Below are positions 18,488-26,341 of a stretch of 64,000 nucleotides of DNA, piece after piece. This DNA comes from Mycolicibacterium rufum (GTDB lineage Bacteria > Actinomycetota > Actinomycetes > Mycobacteriales > Mycobacteriaceae), in assembly GCF_022374875.2 (NCBI RefSeq), contig NZ_CP092427.2:3410001-3474000 (forward strand), written 5' to 3'. The position numbers and the translations under genes are program-made. Under the pieces are notes generated by a model. The model was not told the origin of the DNA. It did not search any database and saw nothing but the letters and a program-made list of their open reading frames with translations. The first letter of the stretch is position 1; each line of letters starts with the position of its first letter.

Positions 18488-19080
18488 GTGAAGCCGATCG
18501 CTCTGACGCGACTCCCTTTCCCGCCGTCCTGACGTGGCGGGCGCCCGACGAACCGCGGATGGAGTCGGTGCGCGTGCAGCTGTCGGGCAAACGCATCAAG
18601 GCCTACGGCCGGGTGGTTGCGGCTGCCACCGCCGCGCACCCCGCGTTCAGCGCCTCCTACGACCTGGTCACCGACGAGGTCGGCGCCACCAAGCGTCTGT
18701 CGATGACCGTCACGCTGGCCGAGCGTGAGCGGCAGCTCTCGATCGCCCGCGACGAGGAGAACATGTGGCTGGTGCAGGAGCACTCCGGGCAGACCAGCCG
18801 CTCGGCCTACGAGGGCGCGCTCGACGTCGACGTCATCTTCAGCCCGTTCTTCAACGCGCTGCCCATCCGGCGCACCGGGGTGATGCCCGGCAGCGGTGAT
18901 TCCGTCACCGTGCCGGTGGTCTATCTGCGGGTTCCCGACCTGTCGGTCGACGTCGCGCACATCAGCTACACCGCCGCCGACGACGGCATCAAGCTGCATT
19001 CCCCCGTCGCGCAGACCACCGTCACGGTCGATGCGAACGGCTTCATCCGCGACTATCCCGGCTTGGCAGAGCGGATCTGA
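18484..19080 (+). CDS. Putative glycolipid-binding family protein (Rv3755c homologue)
   Basis: 198 residues from ATG 18484, overlapping proZ by four bases, so it is translationally coupled to the osmoprotectant transporter. It is mostly beta-strand with no signal peptide or membrane segment. The order [29 protein letters not shown], then [18 protein letters not shown] and [12 protein letters not shown] fits the PF06475 glycolipid-binding family known from Pseudomonas PA1994-like structures. The role in osmoprotection is unknown. The end overlaps the convergent tyrA by 38 bases. Confidence 0.8.
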   Translation: MSEADRSDATPFPAVLTWRAPDEPRMESVRVQLSGKRIKAYGRVVAAATAAHPAFSASYDLVTDEVGATKRLSMTVTLAERERQLSIARDEENMWLVQEHSGQTSRSAYEGALDVDVIFSPFFNALPIRRTGVMPGSGDSVTVPVVYLRVPDLSVDVAHISYTAADDGIKLHSPVAQTTVTVDANGFIRDYPGLAERI

Positions 19081-20002
19081 TCACCCCGCCGGCCCGTCCG
19101 GCGGCGGCCAACTCGTCGCGCCAGCCCGGTGCGCCGACCACGACGCCCACGATGTCGGGCCGGTTGAAGCTGTCGTAGCGCACCCGGGCGGCGTGCCCGG
19201 CCTCCACGAGTTCGGCCACCGACCGGTGCTCGGCCAGCTGATCGCGGGCGTCGGACAGTAGCCGCAGGCTCTCGTCCAGGACGGGCAGCAGCTCGTCGGC
19301 GTTGGCCTCGCACATCGCGCGCACCAGATCCGGGGCCGTGCCCGCGACCCGGGTGCCGTCCCGAAAGGAGCCCGCCGCCAACGCGAACGCCAGCGGGATC
19401 TGCCCCGCGGTCACCGCGAGCGCCTCGGCGAGCAGGTGGGGGAGATGGGAGATCGTCGCCGCGGCGCGGTCGTGTTCGTCGGAGCGCGCCGGAACGACGA
19501 CGGCGTGGCAGTCCAGCGCCAGCGCGGTCACCTCGGTCCAGACGTCCGGTTCGACGTGGTCGTCGACGCTGACGACCCACGGGGCGCCGGCGAACAGCCC
19601 GGCGTCCCCGGCGGTCCAGCCGGAATGGGCGGTGCCCGTCATCGGATGCCCGCCGACGAACCGGTCGAGCAGCCCGGCTTCGGTGACCGCGTCGAGCACG
19701 GCGCCCTTGACACTGGTGACGTCGGTCAGCGGGCAGTGCGGGGCGGTGGCGCGCACGTGCGTCAGCATCATCGGCAGGGCGGGCATGGGCACCGCCAGCA
19801 CGATCAGCGCACCGGTTTCGGCGGCCCGCGTCAGCGCCTCGTCGAGACGGGTGGTGGCGTCGTAGCCGTCGAAGCGGGCGGCCTCGACACCCTCGACCGA
19901 ACGGTTGTAGCCGAACACGTCGCGGCCGGCGGACTGCGCCGCGCGCATCAGCGAGCCGCCGATCAAGCCGAGACCGACGACGCAGACCGGTGTCTTTCTC
20001 AC
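19043..20002 (-). CDS. tyrA: Prephenate dehydrogenase
   Basis: 319 residues from a GTG ([10 protein letters not shown]). Catalyses NAD(P)-dependent oxidative decarboxylation of prephenate to 4-hydroxyphenylpyruvate in tyrosine synthesis. Rossmann motif GLGLIGGSL at residue 10, the conserved TDVTSVKG segment (about 117), [15 protein letters not shown] (about 135, with the catalytic His) and an all-alpha C-terminal dimerisation part. Same place as Rv3754. There is no chorismate mutase or ACT domain. Confidence 0.92.
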   Translation of the reverse strand: MRKTPVCVVGLGLIGGSLMRAAQSAGRDVFGYNRSVEGVEAARFDGYDATTRLDEALTRAAETGALIVLAVPMPALPMMLTHVRATAPHCPLTDVTSVKGAVLDAVTEAGLLDRFVGGHPMTGTAHSGWTAGDAGLFAGAPWVVSVDDHVEPDVWTEVTALALDCHAVVVPARSDEHDRAAATISHLPHLLAEALAVTAGQIPLAFALAAGSFRDGTRVAGTAPDLVRAMCEANADELLPVLDESLRLLSDARDQLAEHRSVAELVEAGHAARVRYDSFNRPDIVGVVVGAPGWRDELAAAGRAGGVIRSALPSRDSRG

Positions 20003-20061
20003 CCGTCCAGGTTGGCATATGACATGGTCAAGGCCTTGGCAGGGGACTACGGTTACCTGTC

Positions 20062-20586
20062 ATGGCGGCGCAGCGTGCACAGGCTCAGGAGCGGTCGGCC
20101 GATGTTCCGGACGGCTTCGGGGTGGCGGTGGTGCGCGAGGACGGCACCTGGCGCTGCACCGCACTGCGGCCCGACGCCCTCACGAGCCTCTCCGCCGCGG
20201 AGACCGAACTGCGCGAATTACGAAGCGCCGGAGCGGTATTCGGGCTGCTCGACATCGATGACGAGTTCTTCGTGATCGTCCGGCCTGCCCCGTCGGGTAC
20301 GCGGCTGCTGCTGTCGGACGCGACCGCCGCGCTGGACTACGACATCGCGGCCGAGGTGCTCGAGAAACTCGACGCCGACTTCGACGACGACGAGCTGGAG
20401 AGCGCCGATCCGTTCGAGGAGGGTGATCTGGGGGTGCTGTCGGACATCGGGCTGTCCGAGGCGGTGCTCGGGGTGATCCTCGACGAAAGCGACGATCTGT
20501 ACGCCGACGAGCAGGTGGGACGCATCGCGCGAGAGATGGGCTTCGCCGACGAATTGGCCGCGGTGCTCGATCGATTGGGCCGGTGA
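20062..20586 (+). CDS. tRNA adenosine deaminase-associated protein (Rv3753c homologue)
   Basis: 174 residues from ATG 20062. Very acidic in the middle (DADFDDDELESADPFEEGDLG). It has the fixed actinobacterial association with TadA: its stop overlaps the tadA start by four bases. The start MAAQRAQAQERSADVPDGFGVAVVREDGTW and the LSDIGLSEAVLGVILDE segment match the family. Biochemical role not established; probably a partner of TadA. Confidence 0.85.
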   Translation: MAAQRAQAQERSADVPDGFGVAVVREDGTWRCTALRPDALTSLSAAETELRELRSAGAVFGLLDIDDEFFVIVRPAPSGTRLLLSDATAALDYDIAAEVLEKLDADFDDDELESADPFEEGDLGVLSDIGLSEAVLGVILDESDDLYADEQVGRIAREMGFADELAAVLDRLGR

Positions 20587-21032
20587 CCGACGAGGACCTG
20601 ATCCGCGCCGCACTGGCGGCCGCCGCCACCGCGGGGCCGCGCGACGTGCCGATCGGCGCGGTGGTCGTCGGCGCCGACGGCAGGGTGCTGGCGCGGGCGG
20701 CCAACGCGCGCGAGGAACTGGGCGACCCGACCGCACACGCGGAGATGCTGGCGTTGCGCGCGGCGGCCGGTGTGCTGGGCGACGGCTGGCGGCTGGAAGG
20801 CGCAACGCTGGCCGTGACCGTGGAACCGTGCACGATGTGCGCGGGCGCGCTGGTGATGGCCCGGGTGGCCCGCGTGGTGTTCGGGGCGTGGGAACCCAAG
20901 ACCGGCGCGGTGGGATCGCTGTGGGATGTGGTGCGCGATCGGCGGCTGACGCACCGGCCGCAGGTGCGCGGCGGGGTGCTGGCCGAGCAGTGTGCCGCGC
21001 CGCTGGAGGAGTTCTTCGCCCGCCAGCGGTGA
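20583..21032 (+). CDS. tadA: tRNA-specific adenosine-34 deaminase TadA
   Basis: 149 residues from GTG 20583. Zinc deaminase motifs HAEML (about residue 53, catalytic Glu) and PCTMCAGAL (about 83, two Cys) are intact. The enzyme converts the wobble adenosine of tRNA-Arg(ACG) to inosine. Annotated in M. tuberculosis Rv3752c simply as a deaminase; length and the adjacent associated gene support TadA. Confidence 0.9.
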   Translation: MTDEDLIRAALAAAATAGPRDVPIGAVVVGADGRVLARAANAREELGDPTAHAEMLALRAAAGVLGDGWRLEGATLAVTVEPCTMCAGALVMARVARVVFGAWEPKTGAVGSLWDVVRDRRLTHRPQVRGGVLAEQCAAPLEEFFARQR

Positions 21033-21144
21033 GCGTGGCGCCCAGCGCGCACTTCTTGTACGGATTCCGCGTCGGAGCGTGCTGAAGGTGCACGCTCGAC
21101 GGCCGGTTTGGGTTCGCGTGGCCCCGCTCGGTAAGCTGCCACAC

Positions 21145-21235
21145 GGTGGCGTGTCCGAGCGGCCTAAGGAGCACGCCTCGAAAGCGTGTGACGGGTAACC
21201 CCCGTCCGAGGGTTCAAATCCCTCCGCCACCGCCA
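21145..21235 (+). tRNA. tRNA-Ser (anticodon CGA)
   Basis: Acceptor GGTGGCG (21145-21151) pairs with CGCCACC (21225-21231), followed by discriminator G and an encoded CCA at 21233-21235. The anticodon loop CTCGAAA gives CGA and reads UCG codons. A long variable arm (GTGACGGGTAACCCCCGTCC region) is typical of serine tRNAs. The T loop is GGTTCAAATCC. The 3' 27 bases form the left attachment repeat of an inserted element. Confidence 0.95.
21209..21235 (+). repeat. attL: tRNA-Ser 3' end, 27-bp direct repeat (copy 1)
   Basis: The last 27 bases of the tRNA gene including CCA (begins AGGGTTCAAATCC, ends CCACCGCCA) recur exactly at 23620-23646. Flanking bases differ, so identity ends sharply. This is the usual product of tyrosine-integrase insertion at a tRNA 3' end. 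Confidence 0.92.
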
Positions 21236-21242
21236 AAGCCCG

Positions 21243-21635
21243 TCAGGCGTTGACACTGGTCAGCGCCCTGGCGGGCGTTTTACTTCCTGGCTCTGGGCAC
21301 CGTCTGGGCACACTTTGGGCACACCTCAAATCCAATGCCTCGGCGACGGCATCGAGATCGGAGTCGAATAGGTCGGCGTAGACCCGGAGCGTCACTGACG
21401 GGTCGGAGTGTCCGAGCATGCGCGCGAGCGCCAGAACGTTGACTCCGGAGCTGATCGCCAGCGAGGCGCACGTGTGCCGTAGGTCGTGCGGGGTGACCCT
21501 CTGTACCTTGGCCCGCTTCACCGCCCCGGCGAACCATCCGCCGGTCGATTTGGGCCGTGGCAAGTAGCGATGTCCGTCGCCGAACACAAGCGCTTCGGAG
21601 TCTCGGCCTCGGCACTGCACCAACAGTTCGTTCAA
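21243..21635 (-). pseudogene. Tyrosine-family integrase, C-terminal fragment
   Basis: 130 readable residues ending seven bases from the tRNA CCA. They cover the C-terminal catalytic core: VTPHDLRHTCASLAISSG (His-x2-Arg), MLGHSDPSVTLRVYADLF (His and the nucleophilic Tyr). The N-terminal arm-binding and core-binding domains and the first catalytic Arg are missing. Upstream sequence does not continue the protein in any frame. It is therefore a truncated gene and is unlikely to be active. Its orientation, reading toward the tRNA, fits the enzyme that inserted the element. Confidence 0.8.
21264..21281 (+). terminator. Intrinsic terminator after tRNA-Ser
   Basis: CGCCC (21264-21268), loop TGGC, GGGCG (21273-21277), then four T. 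An extra A-T and G-T pair can extend the stem. It is 28 bases beyond the tRNA end. A T tract is uncommon among mycobacterial terminators. It lies antisense within the integrase fragment. Confidence 0.6.
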
Positions 21636-22077
21636 TACGCTGCTCTATCCGACGCCAGCCTCCACGGGGTCGCTGACAATTTTCTTTCCGCAAGGGTTTC
21701 GCGCCTTCGCCTCCCCATTGGCCAGCGCTGTGGTCACCGACCCCAAGGACGGGTCGATGACGTTCGGGCAGTGGCAGTTCTACGGGATGGGCAACGCGCT
21801 TGTCGGGGCCGCGATCACCATCGTCACCGGCGGGTCATAGGCGTCCCCAGATCGAGCGCCATGCGTTTTTCTTTTGTTGTATCGCGGCGCGAGGCCTAGT
21901 CGGGGATGAGGATACATACAGCAATTTGCCGTTGTGTTCTAAGGGCCGAGATCTGGGACGCGCACTTCGAAAAGCGCTGAGAATCCATTGCGGTCGTACT
22001 CCCACCGTTTATGATTCCGCCGACAAGTGGACCGAACATCGATGGACCGAACATCGCCCCGGGGGGAGCCGACTCTT
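21636..22077. other. Scrambled region of the element with a short protein remnant
   Basis: No intact gene is seen in these 442 bases. On the plus strand, bases 21691-21840 read as QGFRAFASPLASAVVTDPKD, then GSMTFGQWQFYGMGN and a hydrophobic ending before TAG. This looks like the tail of a membrane protein with no start of its own. From about 21850 composition falls toward the lower G+C of the cargo. The last 60 bases form the leader of the repeat-protein gene, with a GGGGGGAG ribosome site near 22060-22067. Confidence 0.5.
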
Positions 22078-22533
22078 ATGGTTGCCAAGAAGAGGCCCGC
22101 GAAGAAGGCGGCGCCCGCAAAGAAGGCAGCGCCCGCGAAGAAGGCAGCGCCCGCGAAGAAGGCAGCGCCCGCGAAGAAGGCAGCGCCCGCGAAGAAGGCA
22201 GCGCCCGCGAAGAAGGCAGCGCCCGCGAAGAAGGCAGCGCCCGCGAAGAAGGCAGCGCCCGCGAAGAAGGCAGCGCCCGCGAAGAAGGCGGCACCAGCAA
22301 AGAAGGCAGCGCCCGCGAAGAAGGCAGCGCCCGCGAAGAAAGCGCCCGCGAAGAAAGCGCCCGCGAAGAAAGCAGCGGTTGCCGGGAAGAAGGCGGCGGC
22401 TGACGCGCAGAAGAGCGTGATTAAATATCGTAGAGTTAGGCGGCGGGGAAGTGCCTTCTCTAGGGAGAAAAGCGTTAACCCAAAGAGCGGCTACAAAATC
22501 GAGATTGGCAAAGGCAAGAAAAAAGCCCCCTAG
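22078..22533 (+). CDS. Lys/Ala-rich histone H1-like repeat protein
   Basis: 151 residues from ATG 22078 with a strong GGGGGGAG ribosome site. After MVAKKR come 13 tandem PAKKAA units, then shorter PAKKA units. A unique basic C-terminus follows (KSVIKYRRVRRRGSAFSREK and KSGYKIEIGKGKKKAP). The tail resembles the PAKKA repeats of mycobacterial HupB and eukaryotic H1 tails, so it should bind DNA through charge. No HU core is present. A nucleoid or mobile-element role is inferred only. It lies inside the tRNA-Ser element. Confidence 0.7.
   Translation: MVAKKRPAKKAAPAKKAAPAKKAAPAKKAAPAKKAAPAKKAAPAKKAAPAKKAAPAKKAAPAKKAAPAKKAAPAKKAAPAKKAAPAKKAPAKKAPAKKAAVAGKKAAADAQKSVIKYRRVRRRGSAFSREKSVNPKSGYKIEIGKGKKKAP
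22096..22329 (+). repeat. 18-bp minisatellite, 13 copies, coding for PAKKAA
   Basis: 234 bases made of 13 consecutive 18-bp units (CCCGCGAAGAAGGCAGCG with rare third-position changes near both ends). Most central copies are identical, as expected for a tract that changes length by slippage. Every copy keeps the frame. Unit number may vary between strains. Confidence 0.95.
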
Positions 22534-22608
22534 CCAGAATGGTGTCCAAATCGGCAGTTTTAACACCGCGCAGGTTCGGGGGAGACTGTTTTGCATAGAT
22601 GGTTCAGG

Positions 22609-23418
22609 ATGGCTAGATCACTTAGCACGCGCAGGTCTGTAGACGTAGACGTGAGTGATCAGGGCAAAGAGTTTTCAAGTTATATTGAGAAGCAACTCCA
22701 ATCGGAAGAAACGCGTCGTTCGTCAGTAGTGAACCGAGGCGGAGCAGCAGTCGCGAGCGCGGCTGGATTGGTGACACTCGTGCTTGCCGTGTTCGCCGTC
22801 TTCTTGGGCAAAGATTTCCTAGTACAAGGGCCAATAGCAATCTTCCTCGGAGTAGCGGTTTTGGCCCTTCTAGTGTCTGCGATCTGCGGAGTAGTAATTG
22901 TCTCTCCGTGGAGGTACGGCTACGCGGAGGACGCAAGCCTTCGTCCTCTAACGGACGCTGAGTGGGGTACTTCGGAAGTTGAAGCTCGCCAGATAACGGC
23001 GAATGCAAACCTCGACGCCCTCAAGGAATTGAGGGAGGGGACCGACACACAGGTCAAGTGGCTTACCGCAGCTGGTGTGTCACAGGGTACTGCGGTGGCT
23101 GCGCTCGCGATTGCTACCGTGTTGGCTCTTGCAAACCCCATCTCTGAAATTGAGCAGGCGCGAAAGGCTTTCGAAAACCAAGAAGGCATGTCAAAGTTTC
23201 TCGACGCCCTTGAGGGCGAAGGGCTTACAACTAGCAGAGACGACGTCGTTAAACTTGCTTCGTTCTTCCGCTTGAGCTGTGATTCGTTCGATCCCACGCT
23301 GACGGTATCGCCCGATGCTATGAGAGACCATCTGGTGAAGGAACTGAACATCGAGGTTTCCGTCGATCAACTGAAGGCTCTGGAGCCCGCGCGTGTAGCG
23401 CTTTGCAAAAACCCTTAG
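22609..23418 (+). CDS. Unrecognised membrane protein carried by the element
   Basis: About 269 residues from ATG 22609; GTG 22651 (MSDQGKEFSSYIEKQL) or TTG 22591 are alternatives. A short charged N-terminal helix (YIEKQLQSEETRRSS) precedes two strong membrane helices: about residues 46-64 (ASAAGLVTLVLAVFAVFLG) and 73-97 (GPIAIFLGVAVLALLVSAI). A third hydrophobic stretch lies near residues 160-180. The remaining C-terminal 90 residues are soluble and acidic. Lower G+C and different codon choice from the flanks indicate horizontal origin. The RRSSVVNRGGAAVASAAG start resembles small two-helix actinobacterial proteins of unknown function. A membrane-acting defence effector is one possibility, not shown. 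Confidence 0.65.
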   Translation: MARSLSTRRSVDVDVSDQGKEFSSYIEKQLQSEETRRSSVVNRGGAAVASAAGLVTLVLAVFAVFLGKDFLVQGPIAIFLGVAVLALLVSAICGVVIVSPWRYGYAEDASLRPLTDAEWGTSEVEARQITANANLDALKELREGTDTQVKWLTAAGVSQGTAVAALAIATVLALANPISEIEQARKAFENQEGMSKFLDALEGEGLTTSRDDVVKLASFFRLSCDSFDPTLTVSPDAMRDHLVKELNIEVSVDQLKALEPARVALCKNP

Positions 23419-23768
23419 CCAAGGTGACCCGGCGACGTGGCCGTGAGGGCGCTAGCGGCAGGTCCTTTCAACTCCCTTCAGACAACTCTGACGCGCGCGG
23501 GGCCCACGTGGGCACAGATTGGGCACACTCGGGCACGAATCATCCGTATTCAGCGCTGTGCCAGACTATGCGAAAAGCCTGATCAGAGCCGTTCCGGGAT
23601 TTCGACCTGCACCGCGAATAGGGTTCAAATCCCTCCGCCACCGCCACACCTCTCCTGCCTTCTGTGCAGTGGAGGCTGTCACCGTATCGGCACGATTCGG
23701 GAACAGGTGCCCGAACCGCGGGGCTCGGATGTCACGCTCGGAGGCAACAGCCGATCCGACGGAGGACG
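23419..23768. other. Gene-free right end of the element and aquaporin leader
   Basis: 350 bases with no supported gene. They hold three short GGGCACA/GGGCAC blocks near 23510-23535 that resemble sequence at the integrase 3' end (CTGGGCACACTTTGGGCACA around 21300-21320). The attR repeat at 23620-23646 and the leader of the aquaporin gene follow, with a GGAGG ribosome site at 23761-23765. Confidence 0.55.
23620..23646 (+). repeat. attR: 27-bp direct repeat (copy 2)
   Basis: Exact copy of 21209-21235, marking the right boundary of the insertion. It lacks the rest of a tRNA and is not a gene. The aquaporin gene begins 122 bases beyond it, where ordinary high-G+C chromosome resumes. Confidence 0.92.
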
Positions 23769-24557
23769 ATGGTGATAGCTCCCACGATGCCGCAGCGACT
23801 CGCGGCGGAGATGTTCGGCACGTTCTGGCTCGTGTTCGGCGGCTGCGGCAGCGCCGTGTTCGCCGCCACCGTCCAGACCAGTGACGGCTCCTTGGTGGGC
23901 ATCGGATTCCTCGGCGTCGCACTGGCTTTCGGGCTGACGGTGCTGACCGGCGTCTATGCCGTCGGCACGGTCTCCGGCGGCCACTTCAATCCTGCCGTCA
24001 CCCTGGGTGCCGCCATCGCACGCCGGGTGGAATGGAAGGCGTTACCGCTCTATTGGTTGGTGCAGGTGATCGGCGGGTTGATCGCCGGCCTGCTGATCTT
24101 CGTGGTCGCCCGCGGCCGACCGGGATTCGAAGCGGCCGGCCACATGGCTGCTAACGGCTACGGCGAGCACTCGCCGACCGGTTACTCGTTGTGGGCGGTT
24201 CTCATCACGGAGGTCGTGCTGACCGCGGTGTTCCTCTTCGTCATCCTGGGCGCCACCGAGGAGCGCGCGCCGAAGGGCTTCGCCGGTCTGGCCATCGGGC
24301 TCACGTTGACGCTGATTCACCTGATCTCGATCCCGATCTCGAACACGTCGGTGAACCCGGCGCGGTCCACCGCAGTGGCGTTCTTCAACGGCAGCGGGGC
24401 GCCCGCCCAGTTGTGGCTGTTCTGGGTGGCGCCGCTGGCGGGCGCGGCGATCGCGGGAGTCGCCTACCCGTTACTGTTCGGCATCCGGGAACAGTTGGCC
24501 GACCGTCCCGTCCGCGAGGAAGTGCTCGATGCCGAGGAGCGGCGCCGGCGCAGCTGA
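23769..24557 (+). CDS. aqpZ: Aquaporin (MIP family, AqpZ-like)
   Basis: 262 residues from ATG 23769, three bases after a GGAGG site. Six membrane helices and both pore signatures: HFNPAVT (about residue 78) and SVNPARS (about 203). The N-terminal [17 protein letters not shown] is typical of AqpZ water channels. The Cys-bearing GGCGSAV segment and narrow-filter residues are consistent with water rather than glycerol, but this is inferred. It lies just outside the element boundary. Confidence 0.92.
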   Translation: MVIAPTMPQRLAAEMFGTFWLVFGGCGSAVFAATVQTSDGSLVGIGFLGVALAFGLTVLTGVYAVGTVSGGHFNPAVTLGAAIARRVEWKALPLYWLVQVIGGLIAGLLIFVVARGRPGFEAAGHMAANGYGEHSPTGYSLWAVLITEVVLTAVFLFVILGATEERAPKGFAGLAIGLTLTLIHLISIPISNTSVNPARSTAVAFFNGSGAPAQLWLFWVAPLAGAAIAGVAYPLLFGIREQLADRPVREEVLDAEERRRRS

Positions 24558-24564
24558 GCCCGGG

Positions 24565-24999
24565 TCAGCTCCGAACGGTCGGCAGCCGGAAGTCGCGCTG
24601 CATGAAGGTGGCGTCGGGCGCGGTGAAGCCGAACGTGGCGTAGAGCGGGTGGGCGTCGTTGGTGTGGAGCATCCACCGGAAGTCGCGGCCGGGGCCCTCC
24701 TCGATCATCACGCGGAGGATCCCACTGGCGATGCCCCGGCCGCGTTCGCCACGGTGCACGTACACGTCGGCCAGGTAGGCCATCGTGACGCCGTCGGAGA
24801 ACGCGCGAGCGAACCCCAGCATCCGGCCCTGCGAGGCGTCGTACGCGCCGACCAGTCGCCAGGCGGTGTCGAGTTGCCGGTCGAACATCTCCCGAGTCCG
24901 GTACTTGGCCCAGTACGCATGGTCGACCAGCTCCTGCCAGATCCACTCGCGATCCACCCGGTCGACGCTCGTGTCGAACTCGACGGGGGCGGGAGTCAC
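24565..24999 (-). CDS. GNAT family N-acetyltransferase
   Basis: 144 residues from GTG, overlapping the VWA gene by four bases. The acetyl-CoA loop is HRGERGRGIASGILRVMIEE (about residues 82-101; Q/R-x-x-G-x-G/A pattern). A terminal HPLYATFGF motif is typical of GCN5 acetyltransferases. The substrate is unknown. Coupled translation with the VWA protein suggests a shared process. Confidence 0.85.
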   Translation of the reverse strand: MTPAPVEFDTSVDRVDREWIWQELVDHAYWAKYRTREMFDRQLDTAWRLVGAYDASQGRMLGFARAFSDGVTMAYLADVYVHRGERGRGIASGILRVMIEEGPGRDFRWMLHTNDAHPLYATFGFTAPDATFMQRDFRLPTVRS

Positions 25000-25643
25000 C
25001 GGGATCGCTCCGATCCGCCCATCGCGCCGGCGCGGTCCTCGGACGAGAAGGCGGCATCCTCACCGCCGCGTGTCCTTCGCACCATTTCCCGCGCCGACGC
25101 CATCACCGCGACCGTGGATTCGTATTGCGAGTCGTCGTAGGTGATCGAGTCGCCCGCGGCGAACCCCATCTGGGCGCCGACCTGGACCGCGTCGATGTTG
25201 GCGCCGATGAACAGGAACTTCCAATTCCATTGGCTCCGTTGCGTGGTGATCAGCTCTTTGACCGCATCCCAGCTCCACTCGCGGCTGGCGTTCTCCATGC
25301 CGTCGGTCATGATGACGCAGATGACCTGGCCGGGCCGCTGTTCCTCGGGCAGCGCGGCGAGGTGGCGGCCGACCTCGGTGACGAATCGGCCGACCGCGTC
25401 GAGCAGCGCGGTCATGCCCCGCGGCCGCACCACCAGATCGGGGACGTCGGCGATCGGCGTCGGCGGGTAGAGCACCTCGTAGTCGGTGTCGAACTGCGCG
25501 AGCGTCATCTCGCACTGTCCGGGCAGCTGGCGCTGCTCGTTGATGAGTTCTCGCCAGCCGTCCTCGGTGGCCTCCTTGGAGGTCTGCATGGAGCCGGAGC
25601 GGTCGAGCAGCGCAGCAATCAGGGTCTTGTCGGGGTCGGTCAT
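24996..25643 (-). CDS. VWA-domain protein
   Basis: 215 residues from ATG. A single von Willebrand factor A domain with the MIDAS sequence DRSGSM at residues 14-19. Further metal-site positions are visible as Thr/Asp in PRGMTALLDAV (about 79) and MTDGMEN (about 112). No signal or membrane segment, so it is cytoplasmic. The C-terminal 35 residues are charged and probably disordered. First gene of a two-gene unit with the acetyltransferase. Confidence 0.85.
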   Translation of the reverse strand: MTDPDKTLIAALLDRSGSMQTSKEATEDGWRELINEQRQLPGQCEMTLAQFDTDYEVLYPPTPIADVPDLVVRPRGMTALLDAVGRFVTEVGRHLAALPEEQRPGQVICVIMTDGMENASREWSWDAVKELITTQRSQWNWKFLFIGANIDAVQVGAQMGFAAGDSITYDDSQYESTVAVMASAREMVRRTRGGEDAAFSSEDRAGAMGGSERSR

Positions 25644-25824
25644 GGAACGCCTCTCATCCGGGAGTGAGTGTCCGGCGTTCGTGTGCGCATCGACGGGCCA
25701 GGGCCGCGTGTCGCCACCGGCATCGAGGGTCGATCGACCTCTCGATGTGGGTCGGCCGGGGCAGCTGTCATGCGCCCGAACCAGTCTCGATTATAGCCCG
25801 TGATCAGCGGTTATGGCGCGCAGA

Positions 25825-25857
25825 ACAGCCCGCCACCCAGGGAGGGCGACGGGCTGT
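25825..25857 (-). terminator. Stem-loop after the CsbD gene
   Basis: ACAGCCCG (25825-25832) and CGGGCTGT (25850-25857) are perfect complements, with further partial pairing inside (CCACCC / GGGAGG). It is 13 bases beyond the CsbD stop on the minus strand. No T tract, as usual in mycobacteria. Confidence 0.6.
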
Positions 25858-25869
25858 CTGCGGGGGTCT

Positions 25870-26043
25870 CTACTTCTTGAAAGCGTCTTTGACGTTCTCG
25901 ACCGCGTCCTTGAGGCTGGACTTGGCCTGGTCGGCCTTGCCCTCGTTCTCGGTGCTCTTGTCGCCGGTCACCTTGCCGAGGCCCTCTTTGGCCTTGCCGC
26001 CGAGGTCTTCGATCTTGTTGCTGGCCTTGTCGTCGGCGCCCAT
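25870..26043 (-). CDS. CsbD-like stress protein
   Basis: 57 residues from ATG with GAAGGGA about ten bases upstream. The sequence MGADDKASNKIEDLGGKAKE and the Lys/Asp-rich amphipathic helix pattern are diagnostic of the small CsbD family. In other bacteria these are induced by general stress (sigma B regulon in Bacillus). The molecular role is unknown. Monocistronic, with a hairpin directly after it. Confidence 0.88.
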   Translation of the reverse strand: MGADDKASNKIEDLGGKAKEGLGKVTGDKSTENEGKADQAKSSLKDAVENVKDAFKK

Positions 26044-26134
26044 GTGCGTGGTCCCTTCGCTCTCTCGCATCCGGCCCGGGGGGTCGAGCCGTTGGGAGGG
26101 GAGTACCTGAACGCCCGACATCTGAAACACGCCG

Positions 26135-26341
26135 TCATTCCTCGACCCATTCGAGCAGGTCGCCCGGCTGGCAGTCCAGAACACGGCACATCGCCTCCAG
26201 GGTGCTGAACCGCACCGCCTTGGCGCGGCCGTTCTTCAACACGGCGACGTTCGCCGGCGTGAGGCCGACCCGCTCGGCGAAGTCGCCGACGCTCATCTTT
26301 CGCCTGGCGAGTTCCACGTCGATCCGCACGACGATCGGCAT
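26135..26341 (-). CDS. XRE-type helix-turn-helix regulator
   Basis: 68 residues; the ATG shares one base with the stop of the upstream DUF2975 gene. The whole protein is one HTH_3/Cro-like domain: MSVGDFAERVGLTPANVAVLKNGR with the recognition helix, then FSTLEAMCRVLDCQPGDLLEW. It is of the YozG-like class commonly paired with DUF2975 membrane proteins. Probably regulates its own operon with the membrane partner as sensor. Confidence 0.88.
   Translation of the reverse strand: MPIVVRIDVELARRKMSVGDFAERVGLTPANVAVLKNGRAKAVRFSTLEAMCRVLDCQPGDLLEWVEE

Larger units (their letters stand above)
21209..23646. mobile_element. Degenerate integrative element in tRNA-Ser
   Basis: About 2.4 kb between the 27-bp repeats. 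It holds an integrase C-terminal fragment next to the tRNA, a disrupted stretch, a Lys/Ala-repeat protein and a membrane protein. Base composition from about 21850 to 23600 is visibly lower in G+C than the flanks (for example TTAAATATCGTAGAGTTAGG). No replication, excision or structural phage gene is seen, so it is a remnant. Rv3751, an integrase fragment, occupies the matching place in M. tuberculosis, so this tRNA is a recurrent insertion site. Confidence 0.88.

Noticed and set aside
22076..22300. Repeat array considered as CRISPR or as genes in other frames (LPSSRA and AREEGS readings)
   Set aside because: The 18-bp units are contiguous with no spacers and keep one coding frame with a good ribosome site; the other-frame readings only mirror the repeat.
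23611..23646. Second tRNA-Ser gene at the right attachment site
   Set aside because: Only the last 27 bases of the tRNA are present; there is no acceptor 5' strand, D arm or anticodon arm.
24996..25643. VWA protein as part of a MoxR-VWA chaperone pair
   Set aside because: No MoxR AAA+ ATPase gene is adjacent; its only operon partner is the acetyltransferase.
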